A DNA stretch of 64,000 bases, from the NCBI GenBank assembly GCA_020073345.1, contig JAIQFI010000026.1:23860-87859 (forward strand), given 5' to 3'. Origin of the DNA: Terriglobia bacterium. GTDB lineage: Bacteria; Acidobacteriota; Terriglobia; Bryobacterales; Bryobacteraceae. This document shows positions 18,297-26,744 of this stretch, piece after piece; the first letter of the stretch is position 1; each line of letters opens with the position of its first letter. Under the pieces are notes generated by a model. It worked only from the letters and a program-made list of their open reading frames with translations. It had not been told where the DNA came from and made no database searches. Made by a program: the position numbers and the translations under genes.

Positions 18297-19571
18297 ATGA
18301 CTGATTCCGAGATACCCGGCGCACCGATAGTTCAAAAGAAGGCCGCGAACCCGCCCGGCATCCTGCCGCGCAATGCGCAAGCCTGGTTCATTGGCGGCAT
18401 TTCGATTCTGATGGTGCTCGTGATCGCACTTTCGGGCGGCAAGGAATCGAAGGCGCGCGACGCGTCAGGAAAAGTGCAGACACCGCAAACCCAGGACCCG
18501 AACCAGCAGCGCATCGAAGAGTATCGGACACGCATAGACGAGCAGGCGCGCAAGCTGGCCGCGGAACAGGCCCAGCTTGCGCAGACCAAAGAGGTTCTTG
18601 GAATCACGCCCAACGCGACGGGGATGCGACCGGAGTCGCGCTACGCTGTTGCGGCGAGTCAGACGCCCCTCGCCTATGAGCGTCCTTCTGCTACCGAGAA
18701 AAACTGGATCGAAACCGATAGGGAAAAGCGCGAGTATCAGTCGCTGTTCGCGTCCAACGTCGCCTTGAGTTACCGGCCCGAAGCCAAACCGGGCGAACAT
18801 GAAACAAAACTTTCGCCTGATGCGTCATTACTCAATAATGGTCGCGCGGACTCGGAGATTCGTGTGGAACGGGCGCAGCCGGAACCGGTTTCATCGGGAA
18901 TCCCATCGGCTCCGGACATGCACGCCGCAGACATGCGCGGCGCAGTCGCTCACGAGCGCGATGCGGAGATCGACCGCGCGCAAGGCAAGAAGTACCGGCT
19001 CTTCGAAGGCACGGTAATCGAGACGGTTCTCACGAACCGTCTGGACGGATCGTTTTCGGGGCCTGTGAACTGCATGGTAACCACCAACGTCTATTCCCAC
19101 GACCGGCAGCGGCTCCTCGTCCCGCAAGGTACGCGCGTCTTGGGCGAAGTAAAGCGCCTGGAGACTTTTGGCCAGGAGCGACTGGCCGTGGCGTTTCACC
19201 GGCTCATCATGCCGGACGGCTATTCGGTGAGCTTAGACCAATTCCAAGGCCTGAACCAGATCGGCGAAACCGGGCTGCGCGATCAGGTCAATCATCATTA
19301 TTTGCAGGTCTTTGGCGTCTCGCTTGCGATCGGTGCGATCGCGGGCTTGAGCCAGGTAAATACCCGCTCGGGGTTGGACGCCTCGGCGGAAGACGCCTAC
19401 CGGCAGGGTGTGGCATCGAGCCTTTCGCAGTCTTCTCTGCGAATCCTGGACCGATACCTGAACGTCCTGCCGACGTTCACGATCCGGGAAGGCCACCGCA
19501 TTAAAGTGTATTTGGCCGGGGACCTGCTTCTTCCGGCCTATGAAAACCATCAGATGCCTGGCGATCTATAG
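18297..19571 (+). CDS. virB10: VirB10/TrbI-like core complex protein
   Basis: 424 residues from ATG 18297, just after the virB9 stop; the open frame extends to 18207 but that part overlaps virB9. Layout: short cytoplasmic N terminus, one transmembrane helix at about residues 33-52, a Gln/Ala-rich periplasmic coiled region, then the C-terminal beta-barrel domain with the family motifs LFEGTVIETVLTNRLDG, VPQGTRVLGEV and the late helix pair. VirB10 spans both membranes and passes the ATPase signal to the outer pore. Confidence 0.93.
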   Translation: MTDSEIPGAPIVQKKAANPPGILPRNAQAWFIGGISILMVLVIALSGGKESKARDASGKVQTPQTQDPNQQRIEEYRTRIDEQARKLAAEQAQLAQTKEVLGITPNATGMRPESRYAVAASQTPLAYERPSATEKNWIETDREKREYQSLFASNVALSYRPEAKPGEHETKLSPDASLLNNGRADSEIRVERAQPEPVSSGIPSAPDMHAADMRGAVAHERDAEIDRAQGKKYRLFEGTVIETVLTNRLDGSFSGPVNCMVTTNVYSHDRQRLLVPQGTRVLGEVKRLETFGQERLAVAFHRLIMPDGYSVSLDQFQGLNQIGETGLRDQVNHHYLQVFGVSLAIGAIAGLSQVNTRSGLDASAEDAYRQGVASSLSQSSLRILDRYLNVLPTFTIREGHRIKVYLAGDLLLPAYENHQMPGDL

Positions 19572-19579
19572 GAGGATTC

Positions 19580-19681
19580 ATGATCCAGTGGCTCCATCGT
19601 CACATTTTTCGAGGACTCGGAATCCTCATGCTGATCGGTATTCTCACCATCTTGGTGCTCGCCTTTAGCTCGCACCAATAG
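19580..19681 (+). CDS. 33-residue membrane peptide in the T4SS operon
   Basis: ATG 19580 is preceded by a strong AGGAGGA site (19570-19576) and lies 8 bp after virB10. The peptide is a basic N terminus (HRHIFRG) plus one hydrophobic helix (LGILMLIGILTILVLAF). It has no Cys, so it is not a VirB7-type lipoprotein. Position between virB10 and virB5 and the good ribosome site argue for a real gene; its role is unknown. Confidence 0.6.
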   Translation: MIQWLHRHIFRGLGILMLIGILTILVLAFSSHQ

Positions 19682-19707
19682 GTTCAACAACAAGCACGGG
19701 AGGTCGT

Positions 19708-20526
19708 ATGAAACGAAAACTGACACTCGTAGTGTGCTCGCTCGCCGTTCTGGCCGGTCCAGCGTTCGCCATTTTCGGCCTGGGCGACATCGTCTTTGAT
19801 CCTTCGAATCTCGAAGAGAACATCCAGCAACTCCTCCAGATGGAACAGCAGTACACGCAGATGGCGGAGACCTATGAAGTAGCCCTCGGCCAGTACCAGC
19901 ACATGATCCAGATGGCCAGGACCGTGCCGGTCAATATGGTGGCCCGCTACCGCGCTCTGGCGACGCCGTGGCGGTTTTCCTCCGCGACAGATACTTACGG
20001 AACGACTGGGGGCTGGATCAACGGCATCAATACCGGCGCGGGCGTCGCGTCCGGTTATTTGCGGGCGACTCAGAGCCTAATCGACTACGGAGCCGCCCTC
20101 AGCAACATCCCCGCCGATCAATTGGAGCGTGTCAAAACAGGATACGCGACGGTCGAGTTGACCGATGGGGCGAATCGCGACGGGATCGAAACGATTGGCC
20201 GTCTCCGAGCGAACGCTCCGTCGGTAGCCACCGCCATTCAGGGCCTCGAAGACGATTCCCTTTCATCCGCCCCAAACATGAATACTGAGATCGCCGTCTT
20301 AAACAAGATCAACGCGGCGAACGTGATCTCGCTGCACGGGTCCCAAGACACCAATCAGCTCCTGGTAGCGCTTGCGGAGCAGCAGATCATCGACGCGAAA
20401 CGCAAACGCGACGCCGAGGCCCAGGCCATCAACGACCACGTGCGCTTTGTTTCTGAGGGAAAGGCGGTGATGGCCGCCCAAGCCGCCAACGCCAGTTCCG
20501 CCATGCTGGCCTGGCGCATGCCGTAA
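19708..20526 (+). CDS. virB5: VirB5/TrbJ-like minor pilus protein
   Basis: 272 residues with a Sec signal peptide (cleavage about residue 21, GPAFA), then the TrbJ opening: VFDPSNLEENIQQLLQMEQQ and a long Gln-rich helical coiled region, with further helices to the C terminus (QIIDAKRKRDAEAQA). Family members are secreted to the pilus tip or periplasm. A GGGAGG ribosome site lies before ATG 19708. Confidence 0.87.
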   Translation: MKRKLTLVVCSLAVLAGPAFAIFGLGDIVFDPSNLEENIQQLLQMEQQYTQMAETYEVALGQYQHMIQMARTVPVNMVARYRALATPWRFSSATDTYGTTGGWINGINTGAGVASGYLRATQSLIDYGAALSNIPADQLERVKTGYATVELTDGANRDGIETIGRLRANAPSVATAIQGLEDDSLSSAPNMNTEIAVLNKINAANVISLHGSQDTNQLLVALAEQQIIDAKRKRDAEAQAINDHVRFVSEGKAVMAAQAANASSAMLAWRMP

Positions 20527-20552
20527 CAGCTGATTGCCTTAAGGAGATCCCC

Positions 20553-21386
20553 ATGCCTCCCAGTACGATGAACGACCTTTTTGCGTTCCTGTCCCAGTTG
20601 ATGACGGAGCACGCCGCCCTGTTCGAGACGATGGGCAGCCATATGTTCAAGGCGTTTGCGGTCATCCTGATCAGTTGGTTCGGCGTGAAGAGCGCGCTCG
20701 CCTCCGCCTCGGGCGGCATGGTGCCGGCCCTTCATTACGACCAGCTCGCGGGCCTCTTGATGACGATTGCCTTCGGGTTCGGGATGATTACCTACTATTC
20801 TCATCCTATCCCCGGCTTCGGTGTGAGTTTCTACCATCTTGTCATCGACCAGGGTCTCGATCTTTCAAACCAACTCAACCACTCCATCGTTCAGGACTTG
20901 TGGGACCGCCTGACCAATCTGTATTGGGGCATGGAGACGCCGGGCTTGACGATTGCGCTGAACATCCTTGAAATCCTCCGCTACGCCATCACGATCCTTT
21001 GCATCGTGGCGGCCCAAGCGGCTGTATTTGCGGTGATCGCGTTCGGGTACGTAGCCGCGGCCATCGCCGTCATGCTCGGCCCAATCTTCATTCCCTTCTT
21101 TATCGTGCCGCACATGGAATGGCTTTTCTGGGGATGGCTCAAGTCGCTGATCCAATACGCCTTCTATCCCGTAGTCGCGAACGCCTACGTGTTTGTCTTC
21201 GGCAACCTTCTGATCCACTTCATAGACGCCCACCAGCCGCCTTATGACGGCGCGACGATCCTGTTGCTGTTCTTTCCGCTGGTCCTCCTGCTGATCGCCT
21301 TCACGTTCGGGATTCTGAAGATCCCGTCGCTCGTGAATTCACTATTTACCGGCCGCTCCGGGGAATCCGCGATCCCGCTCCTGTGA
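20553..21386 (+). CDS. virB6: VirB6/TrbL-like polytopic channel protein
   Basis: 277 residues with about six to seven hydrophobic segments (about residues 25-45, 65-85, 125-155, 157-180, 190-215, 230-262). The core contains the TrbL/VirB6 conserved Trp region (HMEWLFWGWLKSLIQYAFYP). VirB6 forms part of the inner-membrane channel. AAGGAGAT ribosome site 7 bp before ATG. Length is on the short side for the family. Confidence 0.85.
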   Translation: MPPSTMNDLFAFLSQLMTEHAALFETMGSHMFKAFAVILISWFGVKSALASASGGMVPALHYDQLAGLLMTIAFGFGMITYYSHPIPGFGVSFYHLVIDQGLDLSNQLNHSIVQDLWDRLTNLYWGMETPGLTIALNILEILRYAITILCIVAAQAAVFAVIAFGYVAAAIAVMLGPIFIPFFIVPHMEWLFWGWLKSLIQYAFYPVVANAYVFVFGNLLIHFIDAHQPPYDGATILLLFFPLVLLLIAFTFGILKIPSLVNSLFTGRSGESAIPLL

Positions 21387-21392
21387 GGCGAC

Positions 21393-22079
21393 ATGTCTGA
21401 TCTCATTCCACCGCCCGGCAAGGATTTCAACGCCGCCAAGCAGCAGTACATGGAACTCTACGGCTCGCTTGCCGTGATGAACACGTACCTGAAGATCGCG
21501 GTGCTGTGTCTGTCCCTGGTGTGTCTTGGGCTGATCTACGCCAACGTCAAAACCTACCAGCTCTTTCGCAATTTCAGGCCCCTGGTGATCCGGATCAACG
21601 ACCTCGGCCGGGCCGAGGCCGTAAATTACACGAGCCTGGAATACCAGCCCCGAGAGCCCGAGATTAAGTACTTTTTGATGCAGTTTGTGCAACAGCACTA
21701 CGCGCGCACAAGAGCCACGGTGCGCGAAGACTACGCCCGCTCGCTCTACTTCCTGGACGGTCGGCTTGCCGACACGGTGATCGAGGCCAACAAGAAGACC
21801 AAAGCCATCGAAAGCTTCCTCACGGACCAGTCGGATGAGGTTGAGATCCGCGTGAATGGCGTCTCGATTGAAGACCTGCGCACGCCGCCGTACCGGGCGA
21901 CCGTGGATTACGAAAAAGTGTATCTGGGCTCGGTGGATCACGCCGAGAAGAAGCGCGAGAAGTACATCGGTAACTTCGTCTTCGAATTCCGCGAGCGCGT
22001 CCCCAACGCCATGATTCCGGTGAACCCCTTGGGTCTCACGATCACCTATTTCCGAGCCGACCAGGCCTTCCAGCCATGA
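21393..22079 (+). CDS. virB8: VirB8/TrbF-like inner-membrane assembly factor
   Basis: 228 residues: a cytoplasmic N terminus, one transmembrane helix at about residues 33-52, then a periplasmic NTF2-like domain with the TrbF pattern (EPEIKYFLMQFVQQHY, RVNGVSIEDLRTPPYRATVDYEK, ending in NPLGLTITYFRADQAF). VirB8 nucleates assembly of the channel. Its stop overlaps the start of the next gene (ATGATA). Confidence 0.9.
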   Translation: MSDLIPPPGKDFNAAKQQYMELYGSLAVMNTYLKIAVLCLSLVCLGLIYANVKTYQLFRNFRPLVIRINDLGRAEAVNYTSLEYQPREPEIKYFLMQFVQQHYARTRATVREDYARSLYFLDGRLADTVIEANKKTKAIESFLTDQSDEVEIRVNGVSIEDLRTPPYRATVDYEKVYLGSVDHAEKKREKYIGNFVFEFRERVPNAMIPVNPLGLTITYFRADQAFQP

Positions 22080-22366
22080 TACGAAGCGCCCTCTTCGTGA
22101 CTGCCGTGATCTTCCTCGCTCTGGGGTTGTTCCTCATGGGTGAGTGCCGATTCCTGATCCCGTACCGGGCGCTCCTGCTGCACGAGTACGGCGAGACCAT
22201 TCTTCTCTTCTCGGTGGCCCTTTTCGTAAATGTGTTCACCGCTATCTACCTTATCTGCCGCGAGCTTTTCCTCAAGGACACGGGTCGTAAGCTTGCCCAC
22301 GTCGATAAACAGCTCCGCAGTGGGCAGAGCATTTCTGAGGAGCTGTCGCGGTATCTGGAGGACTGA
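22076..22366 (+). CDS. Small two-helix membrane protein
   Basis: 96 residues with transmembrane helices at about residues 5-25 and 38-62 and a charged cytoplasmic tail (DTGRKLAHVDKQLRS). It overlaps virB8 by 4 bp and is followed 1 bp later by the replication-relaxation-like gene. It is part of the T4SS operon by position; no family recognised. Confidence 0.7.
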   Translation: MIRSALFVTAVIFLALGLFLMGECRFLIPYRALLLHEYGETILLFSVALFVNVFTAIYLICRELFLKDTGRKLAHVDKQLRSGQSISEELSRYLED

Positions 22367-22367
22367 C

Positions 22368-23201
22368 ATGGACAGGGACATGGACCGAGAGCCGATTCAG
22401 AGCCCTCAACAGCGTGACCCTGCGGATCGGGACGGCGGGCGCCGGCTGCATGAGCGCGTACGCGAAGGGCGGCATTTCTACCGCCTAAGTCCTGATGAGC
22501 GCACGACCATGTACGACGTGGGACGCTTCCGCATCGCCACGGCAAAGGACCTTTGCGAACTCCGCTACAAGGGAAACGAGTCCCAAATGGGGGCGGATCT
22601 CCGATCCTTGTCGGCCCAGGGGCTAGTCGCGGAGAAGACCGTTTGGACGGGCCGCGACCGCGAAACCGACACGTTCTTCACGCTCACCAAACCGGGCAAG
22701 AAGCTGCTTAAAAGCCTGCATCTTGGCCCTTCAGACCAGGCGATCTACGCCGGATTTGTGAAACCTGCCGAGCTGCGCCACGATGCGGCGATCTACCGGA
22801 TGTTTCACCTGGAAGCCGCCAAAATCGAGCAGGAAGGTGGGCGCATCCGACGGGTCGTTCTGGACTTTGAGCTCAAGAAAAAGGCGTACTCGCCGCTGGC
22901 CAAAGCCAAGGCTCTGGCGCCCGCTGAATACGTCCGCCGCCAAGAAGAAATCGCGCGCGACCACGGTCTCAGAGTCGTTAACGGCCACATTACTTTGCCG
23001 GATCTGCGGATTGAATACGAGGACCGTCACGGCGTGGCCGCGCAGATCGATTTGGAGGTGGCCACCGACAGTTACCACGGCTCACATGCCGCCGGCAAGG
23101 CCGCCGCAGGATTCAAGATTTACGCTTCCTCAGAGACAGCGGCGCGCCTCAGCCGGGCTCTGGAAGAGCGCGAAATCACAGCCGACATTCTTTCCTTATA
23201 A
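22368..23201 (+). CDS. Replication-relaxation-like winged-helix protein
   Basis: 277 residues from ATG 22368; the open frame from 22230 runs through the upstream gene and is rejected. Residues about 45-105 read as a winged helix (YDVGRFRIATAKDLCELRY, then MGADLRSLSAQGLVAEKT, TLTKPGKKLL). The second half (ELRHDAAIYRMFHLEAAKIEQ, VVLDFELKKKAY, DLRIEYEDRHG, IDLEVATDSYH) matches my recollection of the Replic_Relax family (PF13814), found on plasmids and conjugative elements. The acidic residues in the second half resemble a nuclease-like core (inference). It is adjacent to the candidate oriT and is one of two relaxase candidates here. Confidence 0.65.
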   Translation: MDRDMDREPIQSPQQRDPADRDGGRRLHERVREGRHFYRLSPDERTTMYDVGRFRIATAKDLCELRYKGNESQMGADLRSLSAQGLVAEKTVWTGRDRETDTFFTLTKPGKKLLKSLHLGPSDQAIYAGFVKPAELRHDAAIYRMFHLEAAKIEQEGGRIRRVVLDFELKKKAYSPLAKAKALAPAEYVRRQEEIARDHGLRVVNGHITLPDLRIEYEDRHGVAAQIDLEVATDSYHGSHAAGKAAAGFKIYASSETAARLSRALEEREITADILSL

Positions 23202-23211
23202 GGAGGACGAC

Positions 23212-24225
23212 GTGACTAACACCGAACGGATTCAAGCCCTGATGCGCTTCGGATACACCGAACGAGAGGCGGCATTCATCTGTCTTGTCGCTCTCAGCGG
23301 AGGCTTCTTCTTACGCCGTCAATACTGCGAGTTTGCCAAGGCCGGGGACGGCGGCACAGTAACCGCGTTCATCGAAAAGCTTCTCCGAAATGAGCATGGA
23401 CGGATGGTCACGGGTTTTGGCAATCTTCGCGTCCACCACATCTTTGCCAGGCCCATTTACAACGCCATCGGCCAGGAAAACAGCCGCAACCGGCGCGAGC
23501 GGGCGACGGTGGCCATGAAGAACAAATTAATGGGCCTTGACTTCGTTTTAGGGCACCCCGGCAACACATATCTGATGACCGAGCAGGAGAAGTTTTGCTA
23601 CTTCACCTCGACGCTTGGCATCGCGATCACCGACCTGCCTGTGAAGGAATTCCGCTCACCCACTGCTGAGGATTCGACCAGCAGGTATTTCATCGACAAG
23701 TATCCGATCTTCCTTCCCCTCACCGCCGGAGAGATCCCCTCAGTCTCGTTCACCTTCATTGATGAAGGCATCGTGACCAGCTCGCGCTTTGAGACTTATT
23801 TGCGTCAATACGAGCGGCTCTTTGCGCGCCTGGCTCGCTTCGCGATCGTCTACGTCGCGACCTCAGACCAGCCGTTTGGCTCCGCCGAAAAGGCCTTTGA
23901 AAGCTTCCTTTCCGGGGGCGGGCGGCACTATCTCGACCGCCTGAGAGTGGCCGATCCGAAGCGTCTAGCCGAATATTTTGCGCGCCAGCACCTGTCGGAA
24001 ACAAAGCAATTCGACTCGTGGAAGACAGCCGACTTTATTCAACTGCGGAACTACCGTGAAGAGTTTTCGGGGCCGTTCTACAAGGCTCTTTACAACCGCT
24101 GGAAAGTTCTCGGTGATCAGGCGTTTCAAGATGTCTTCGGAAACCGCCAACCGGTGATTGACCCTTCACATGCTTGCTTTACGACCTGCCTCTTGCCGCA
24201 CAACTATGACATTTTCGGGAAGTAA
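23212..24225 (+). CDS. Conserved T4SS-linked protein of unknown function
   Basis: 337 residues from GTG 23212 with an AGGAGGA ribosome site directly before it. The frame is open back to 22783, but that overlaps the previous gene and is a shadow. N-terminal helices (MRFGYTEREAAFICLVALSGG) suggest a DNA-binding region; the middle has YFIDKYPIFL and SFTFIDEG; the C terminus ends NYDIFGK. No canonical relaxase His triad or HUH motif is visible. Position between the replication-relaxation-like gene and the inverted-repeat gap suggests DNA processing. Confidence 0.7.
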   Translation: MTNTERIQALMRFGYTEREAAFICLVALSGGFFLRRQYCEFAKAGDGGTVTAFIEKLLRNEHGRMVTGFGNLRVHHIFARPIYNAIGQENSRNRRERATVAMKNKLMGLDFVLGHPGNTYLMTEQEKFCYFTSTLGIAITDLPVKEFRSPTAEDSTSRYFIDKYPIFLPLTAGEIPSVSFTFIDEGIVTSSRFETYLRQYERLFARLARFAIVYVATSDQPFGSAEKAFESFLSGGGRHYLDRLRVADPKRLAEYFARQHLSETKQFDSWKTADFIQLRNYREEFSGPFYKALYNRWKVLGDQAFQDVFGNRQPVIDPSHACFTTCLLPHNYDIFGK

Positions 24226-24531
24226 TCCATGCCAAATGAGAACCCCTGGGCCGAGCGCATTTCCCAAAAGGACGCAGCATGAGCCTCTGCACGGTCTCTG
24301 CCACTGTCTCAATATCCCCGTGTTCAAACCGCTTGAAAATACACCAAAACCGAGAAAACAACCGCGGGGAAAGTGTCCGAGGAAAAATTCGCGGCGTGGG
24401 CCGGAGCGACCCCGGATTGGGCGTTCTTCGCCCGCCCAATCCTTCCAGCGCCCGAAGTCTGGCGCCTGAATCGCTCCGGCCCACGCTCTTGTAGTTAGCG
24501 GGCAATTGCCCGGCGGAAATAGGAGGAGTTA
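24226..24531. other. Structured non-coding gap, candidate origin of transfer
   Basis: 306 bp inside an otherwise gene-packed operon. It holds a perfect 16-bp inverted repeat (24394-24409 with 24471-24486), a nested perfect 10-bp inverted repeat (24414-24423 with 24433-24442), a 14-bp palindrome CGGGCAATTGCCCG (24499-24512), and an AT-richer stretch before them. A 17-codon frame at 24229-24282 is probably not a gene. Position directly before a ribbon-helix-helix gene and virD4 is typical of oriT. An attenuator or structured RNA is the alternative. Confidence 0.5.
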
Positions 24532-24741
24532 ATGTCCTACATGCCAAAGCAGGTGAAGCCAGCCAGGGAGCGCGTTGAGGCCAAACTCGAACGCGAACTG
24601 ATCCGGCAATTGGAACTGTACTGCGAGTACCTGGAGAGTGATCGGGATTATGTCGTCAGCCAGGCGCTTGAGATCGCGTTTCAGAAGGACAAAAGTTTCG
24701 CCGAGTGGCGGAAATCACATCCGGGAGCGCAGAGGCAGTGA
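24532..24741 (+). CDS. Ribbon-helix-helix protein, relaxosome accessory candidate
   Basis: 69 residues with an AGGAGGAG ribosome site. After a basic N terminus, 'RVEAKLERELIRQLELYCEYL' reads as the beta strand plus first helix and 'DRDYVVSQALEIAF' as the second helix of a CopG/MetJ-type fold. In conjugative elements such proteins bind oriT next to the nick site. It starts 20 bp after the palindrome at 24499-24512, and its stop overlaps the virD4 start. Confidence 0.75.
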   Translation: MSYMPKQVKPARERVEAKLERELIRQLELYCEYLESDRDYVVSQALEIAFQKDKSFAEWRKSHPGAQRQ

Positions 24742-26744
24742 TGCGAACTGTGCCTGATAGCAGAATCGTTCTGGTGATCGGCTTGAGCGCTGCGCTCGGC
24801 GTGGCCGCTCTCTACCGCTGGCCATTCCCGGAAGATAACGACCTACTGCAGCTCATCGAATCCCAGAAGCCCTGGCTCTTCGATGGGATCAAGTATGCCT
24901 ATCAAGCGATGCTCTTCACGACGCCTTGCATTGCGCTTTCGGTAGCCTCCTCGCTCGCCTACATCTTCGCCAGGCGACCCGGAAGAACTACCGGATTTCC
25001 CAAACTCCCGGCGTACCCTAATCCAGCCGGACGGAAGGATCTCTTCGTTGTCATCGGGGAGCTGCATCATCCGAAGCGTCCCGAACCGGTGGAGGGGCCG
25101 CGTTGGCTGGTACTGCCGAGTCGGGGACTTTTCACGGGCATCGCGGTCTTTGGCGCGATCGGCACCGGCAAGACCAGCGGCTGTATGTACCCGTTTGCCG
25201 AGCAGTTGCTGACCTACCAGGCTTCCGATCCTATGCGCCGGATCGGAGGGCTGGTGCTAGAGGTGAAAGGCGACTTCTGCCGCAAGGTTCGGGAAATCCT
25301 CAAACGAGACGGACGTGAAGCCGATTACGTGGAGGTCAGCTTGGAGTCGCCTTACCGGTACAATCCGCTCTATAACGACCTAGACGCATACGCCCTCGCT
25401 TACGGGATTGCGTCTCTCCTGAACAACCTCTATGGAAAGGGCAAGGAGCCGTTCTGGCAGCAAGCGTACACGAACCTGGTGAAGTTCATCATCTTGCTTC
25501 ACAAGGTTCTCTACGACTACGTGACCCTCTTTGACGTTTACGAGTGCGCGATCAATCCGCAGCTTATCGAGCAAAAGATCGCCGAAGGCGACCGGCTCTT
25601 TGAGCGACGTTCGCTCTTGGTCACGCTCGACGATTTCATGGCCGACAAGCGCCTGGAGAATTACCCATTCGAACGCGACTCCGACGCGAACCGCATGAAG
25701 GCTCCTTATTCGGGCGAATTGGAGGCGACTCTTAAGGAACGGAACATCGGCTACGAGCTACAGACCGAGTTGGACCAAACCGAGAGATCTGGCAGCGTAG
25801 CGACGGATCACAAGCGCCAGCAGTTCGAGGCCGTCAAACGCTGGTTTGTTCACGACTGGTCTCAGATCGATCCCCGGCTCCGAACCTCGATTGTGGAGGG
25901 CATCGCTGTCTTTCTGTCGCTCTTTGACGATAACCCCGCGGTGAAGCGCATCTTCTGCCCACCGAAAGAGGCATACGACCCGGTTGCGAACGCCGATGGC
26001 AGATTTGGGAAGCCGCTTCCTCCTTTCAGCGAACTGATCGAAACGGGAGCCGTGTGCGCGCTCGATTTTCCCGTAGCCGCGAATCCGGGTCTTGCCAAGA
26101 TCATCGGCACGCTGATGAAGCAAGATTTCCAGCGGGCGGTCTTGACTCGGATTCCACGGATTGAAAGGGAGCCCGACCGGCACTTTCGGGAAGTGCTTTT
26201 CCTTTGCGACGAATACCAAGGCTTCGCCACAGTGGGGGAGAACGATCCCTCCGGCGATGAGAAGTTCTTCGCGCTTTCGCGCCAAGCCAAATGCATTCCG
26301 ATTGTGGCCACGCAGAGCATTAGCTCGCTGCGGTCCACCTTGCCCGGCGAATCCTGGCGGACGCTTCTTCAAACCTTTCGGACCAAAATCTTTCTGACGT
26401 TGTCGGATGACTTCAGCGCCAGGACCGCGAGCGATCTCTGCGGCAAGGAGGAGCAACTGAAGCCCAGCTATACTATCTCTGAAAACGGCCAAGATGCCGG
26501 CGTGAGCGTTCTCACCGGGCGGGCGACGGCGCAGAAGGCGACACTGAGCGCGAGCAAGGCATACCATCTTCAACGGGACTTCACGTTCGAACCGAAGATA
26601 TTTGCGGAACTGAAGAACGCCCAGGCGATCGTGCTCGCCTACGACGGTACCAACCCGCACCCGCCTACCTACTGTTATCTGAAACCGTACTACCTGGACC
26701 GGAACCGGTCTTATTTCGAGCAACTCGCCGGAGGTGACCTATGA
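24741..26744 (+). CDS. virD4: VirD4/TraG-like type IV coupling protein
   Basis: 667 residues from ATG 24741 (TGATG overlap with the previous gene). Two N-terminal transmembrane helices at about residues 7-25 and 50-75 lead into the RecA-like ATPase: Walker A GAIGTGKTSG at about residue 138, Walker B VLFLCDEYQGF at about 486, and IVATQSISSL. The family links the relaxosome to the channel. Length and layout are normal for TraG/VirD4. Stop overlaps the virB11 start (ATGA). Confidence 0.93.
   Translation: MRTVPDSRIVLVIGLSAALGVAALYRWPFPEDNDLLQLIESQKPWLFDGIKYAYQAMLFTTPCIALSVASSLAYIFARRPGRTTGFPKLPAYPNPAGRKDLFVVIGELHHPKRPEPVEGPRWLVLPSRGLFTGIAVFGAIGTGKTSGCMYPFAEQLLTYQASDPMRRIGGLVLEVKGDFCRKVREILKRDGREADYVEVSLESPYRYNPLYNDLDAYALAYGIASLLNNLYGKGKEPFWQQAYTNLVKFIILLHKVLYDYVTLFDVYECAINPQLIEQKIAEGDRLFERRSLLVTLDDFMADKRLENYPFERDSDANRMKAPYSGELEATLKERNIGYELQTELDQTERSGSVATDHKRQQFEAVKRWFVHDWSQIDPRLRTSIVEGIAVFLSLFDDNPAVKRIFCPPKEAYDPVANADGRFGKPLPPFSELIETGAVCALDFPVAANPGLAKIIGTLMKQDFQRAVLTRIPRIEREPDRHFREVLFLCDEYQGFATVGENDPSGDEKFFALSRQAKCIPIVATQSISSLRSTLPGESWRTLLQTFRTKIFLTLSDDFSARTASDLCGKEEQLKPSYTISENGQDAGVSVLTGRATAQKATLSASKAYHLQRDFTFEPKIFAELKNAQAIVLAYDGTNPHPPTYCYLKPYYLDRNRSYFEQLAGGDL

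Noticed and set aside
22230..22367. N-terminal extension of the replication-relaxation-like gene
   Set aside because: It overlaps the preceding membrane-protein gene in another frame, and ATG 22368 lies right after that gene's stop.
22783..23211. 143-codon extension of the unknown T4SS-linked gene
   Set aside because: It overlaps the replication-relaxation-like gene; the AGGAGGA site before GTG 23212 fixes the start.
25758..26723. 321-codon minus-strand frame
   Set aside because: Shadow of virD4.
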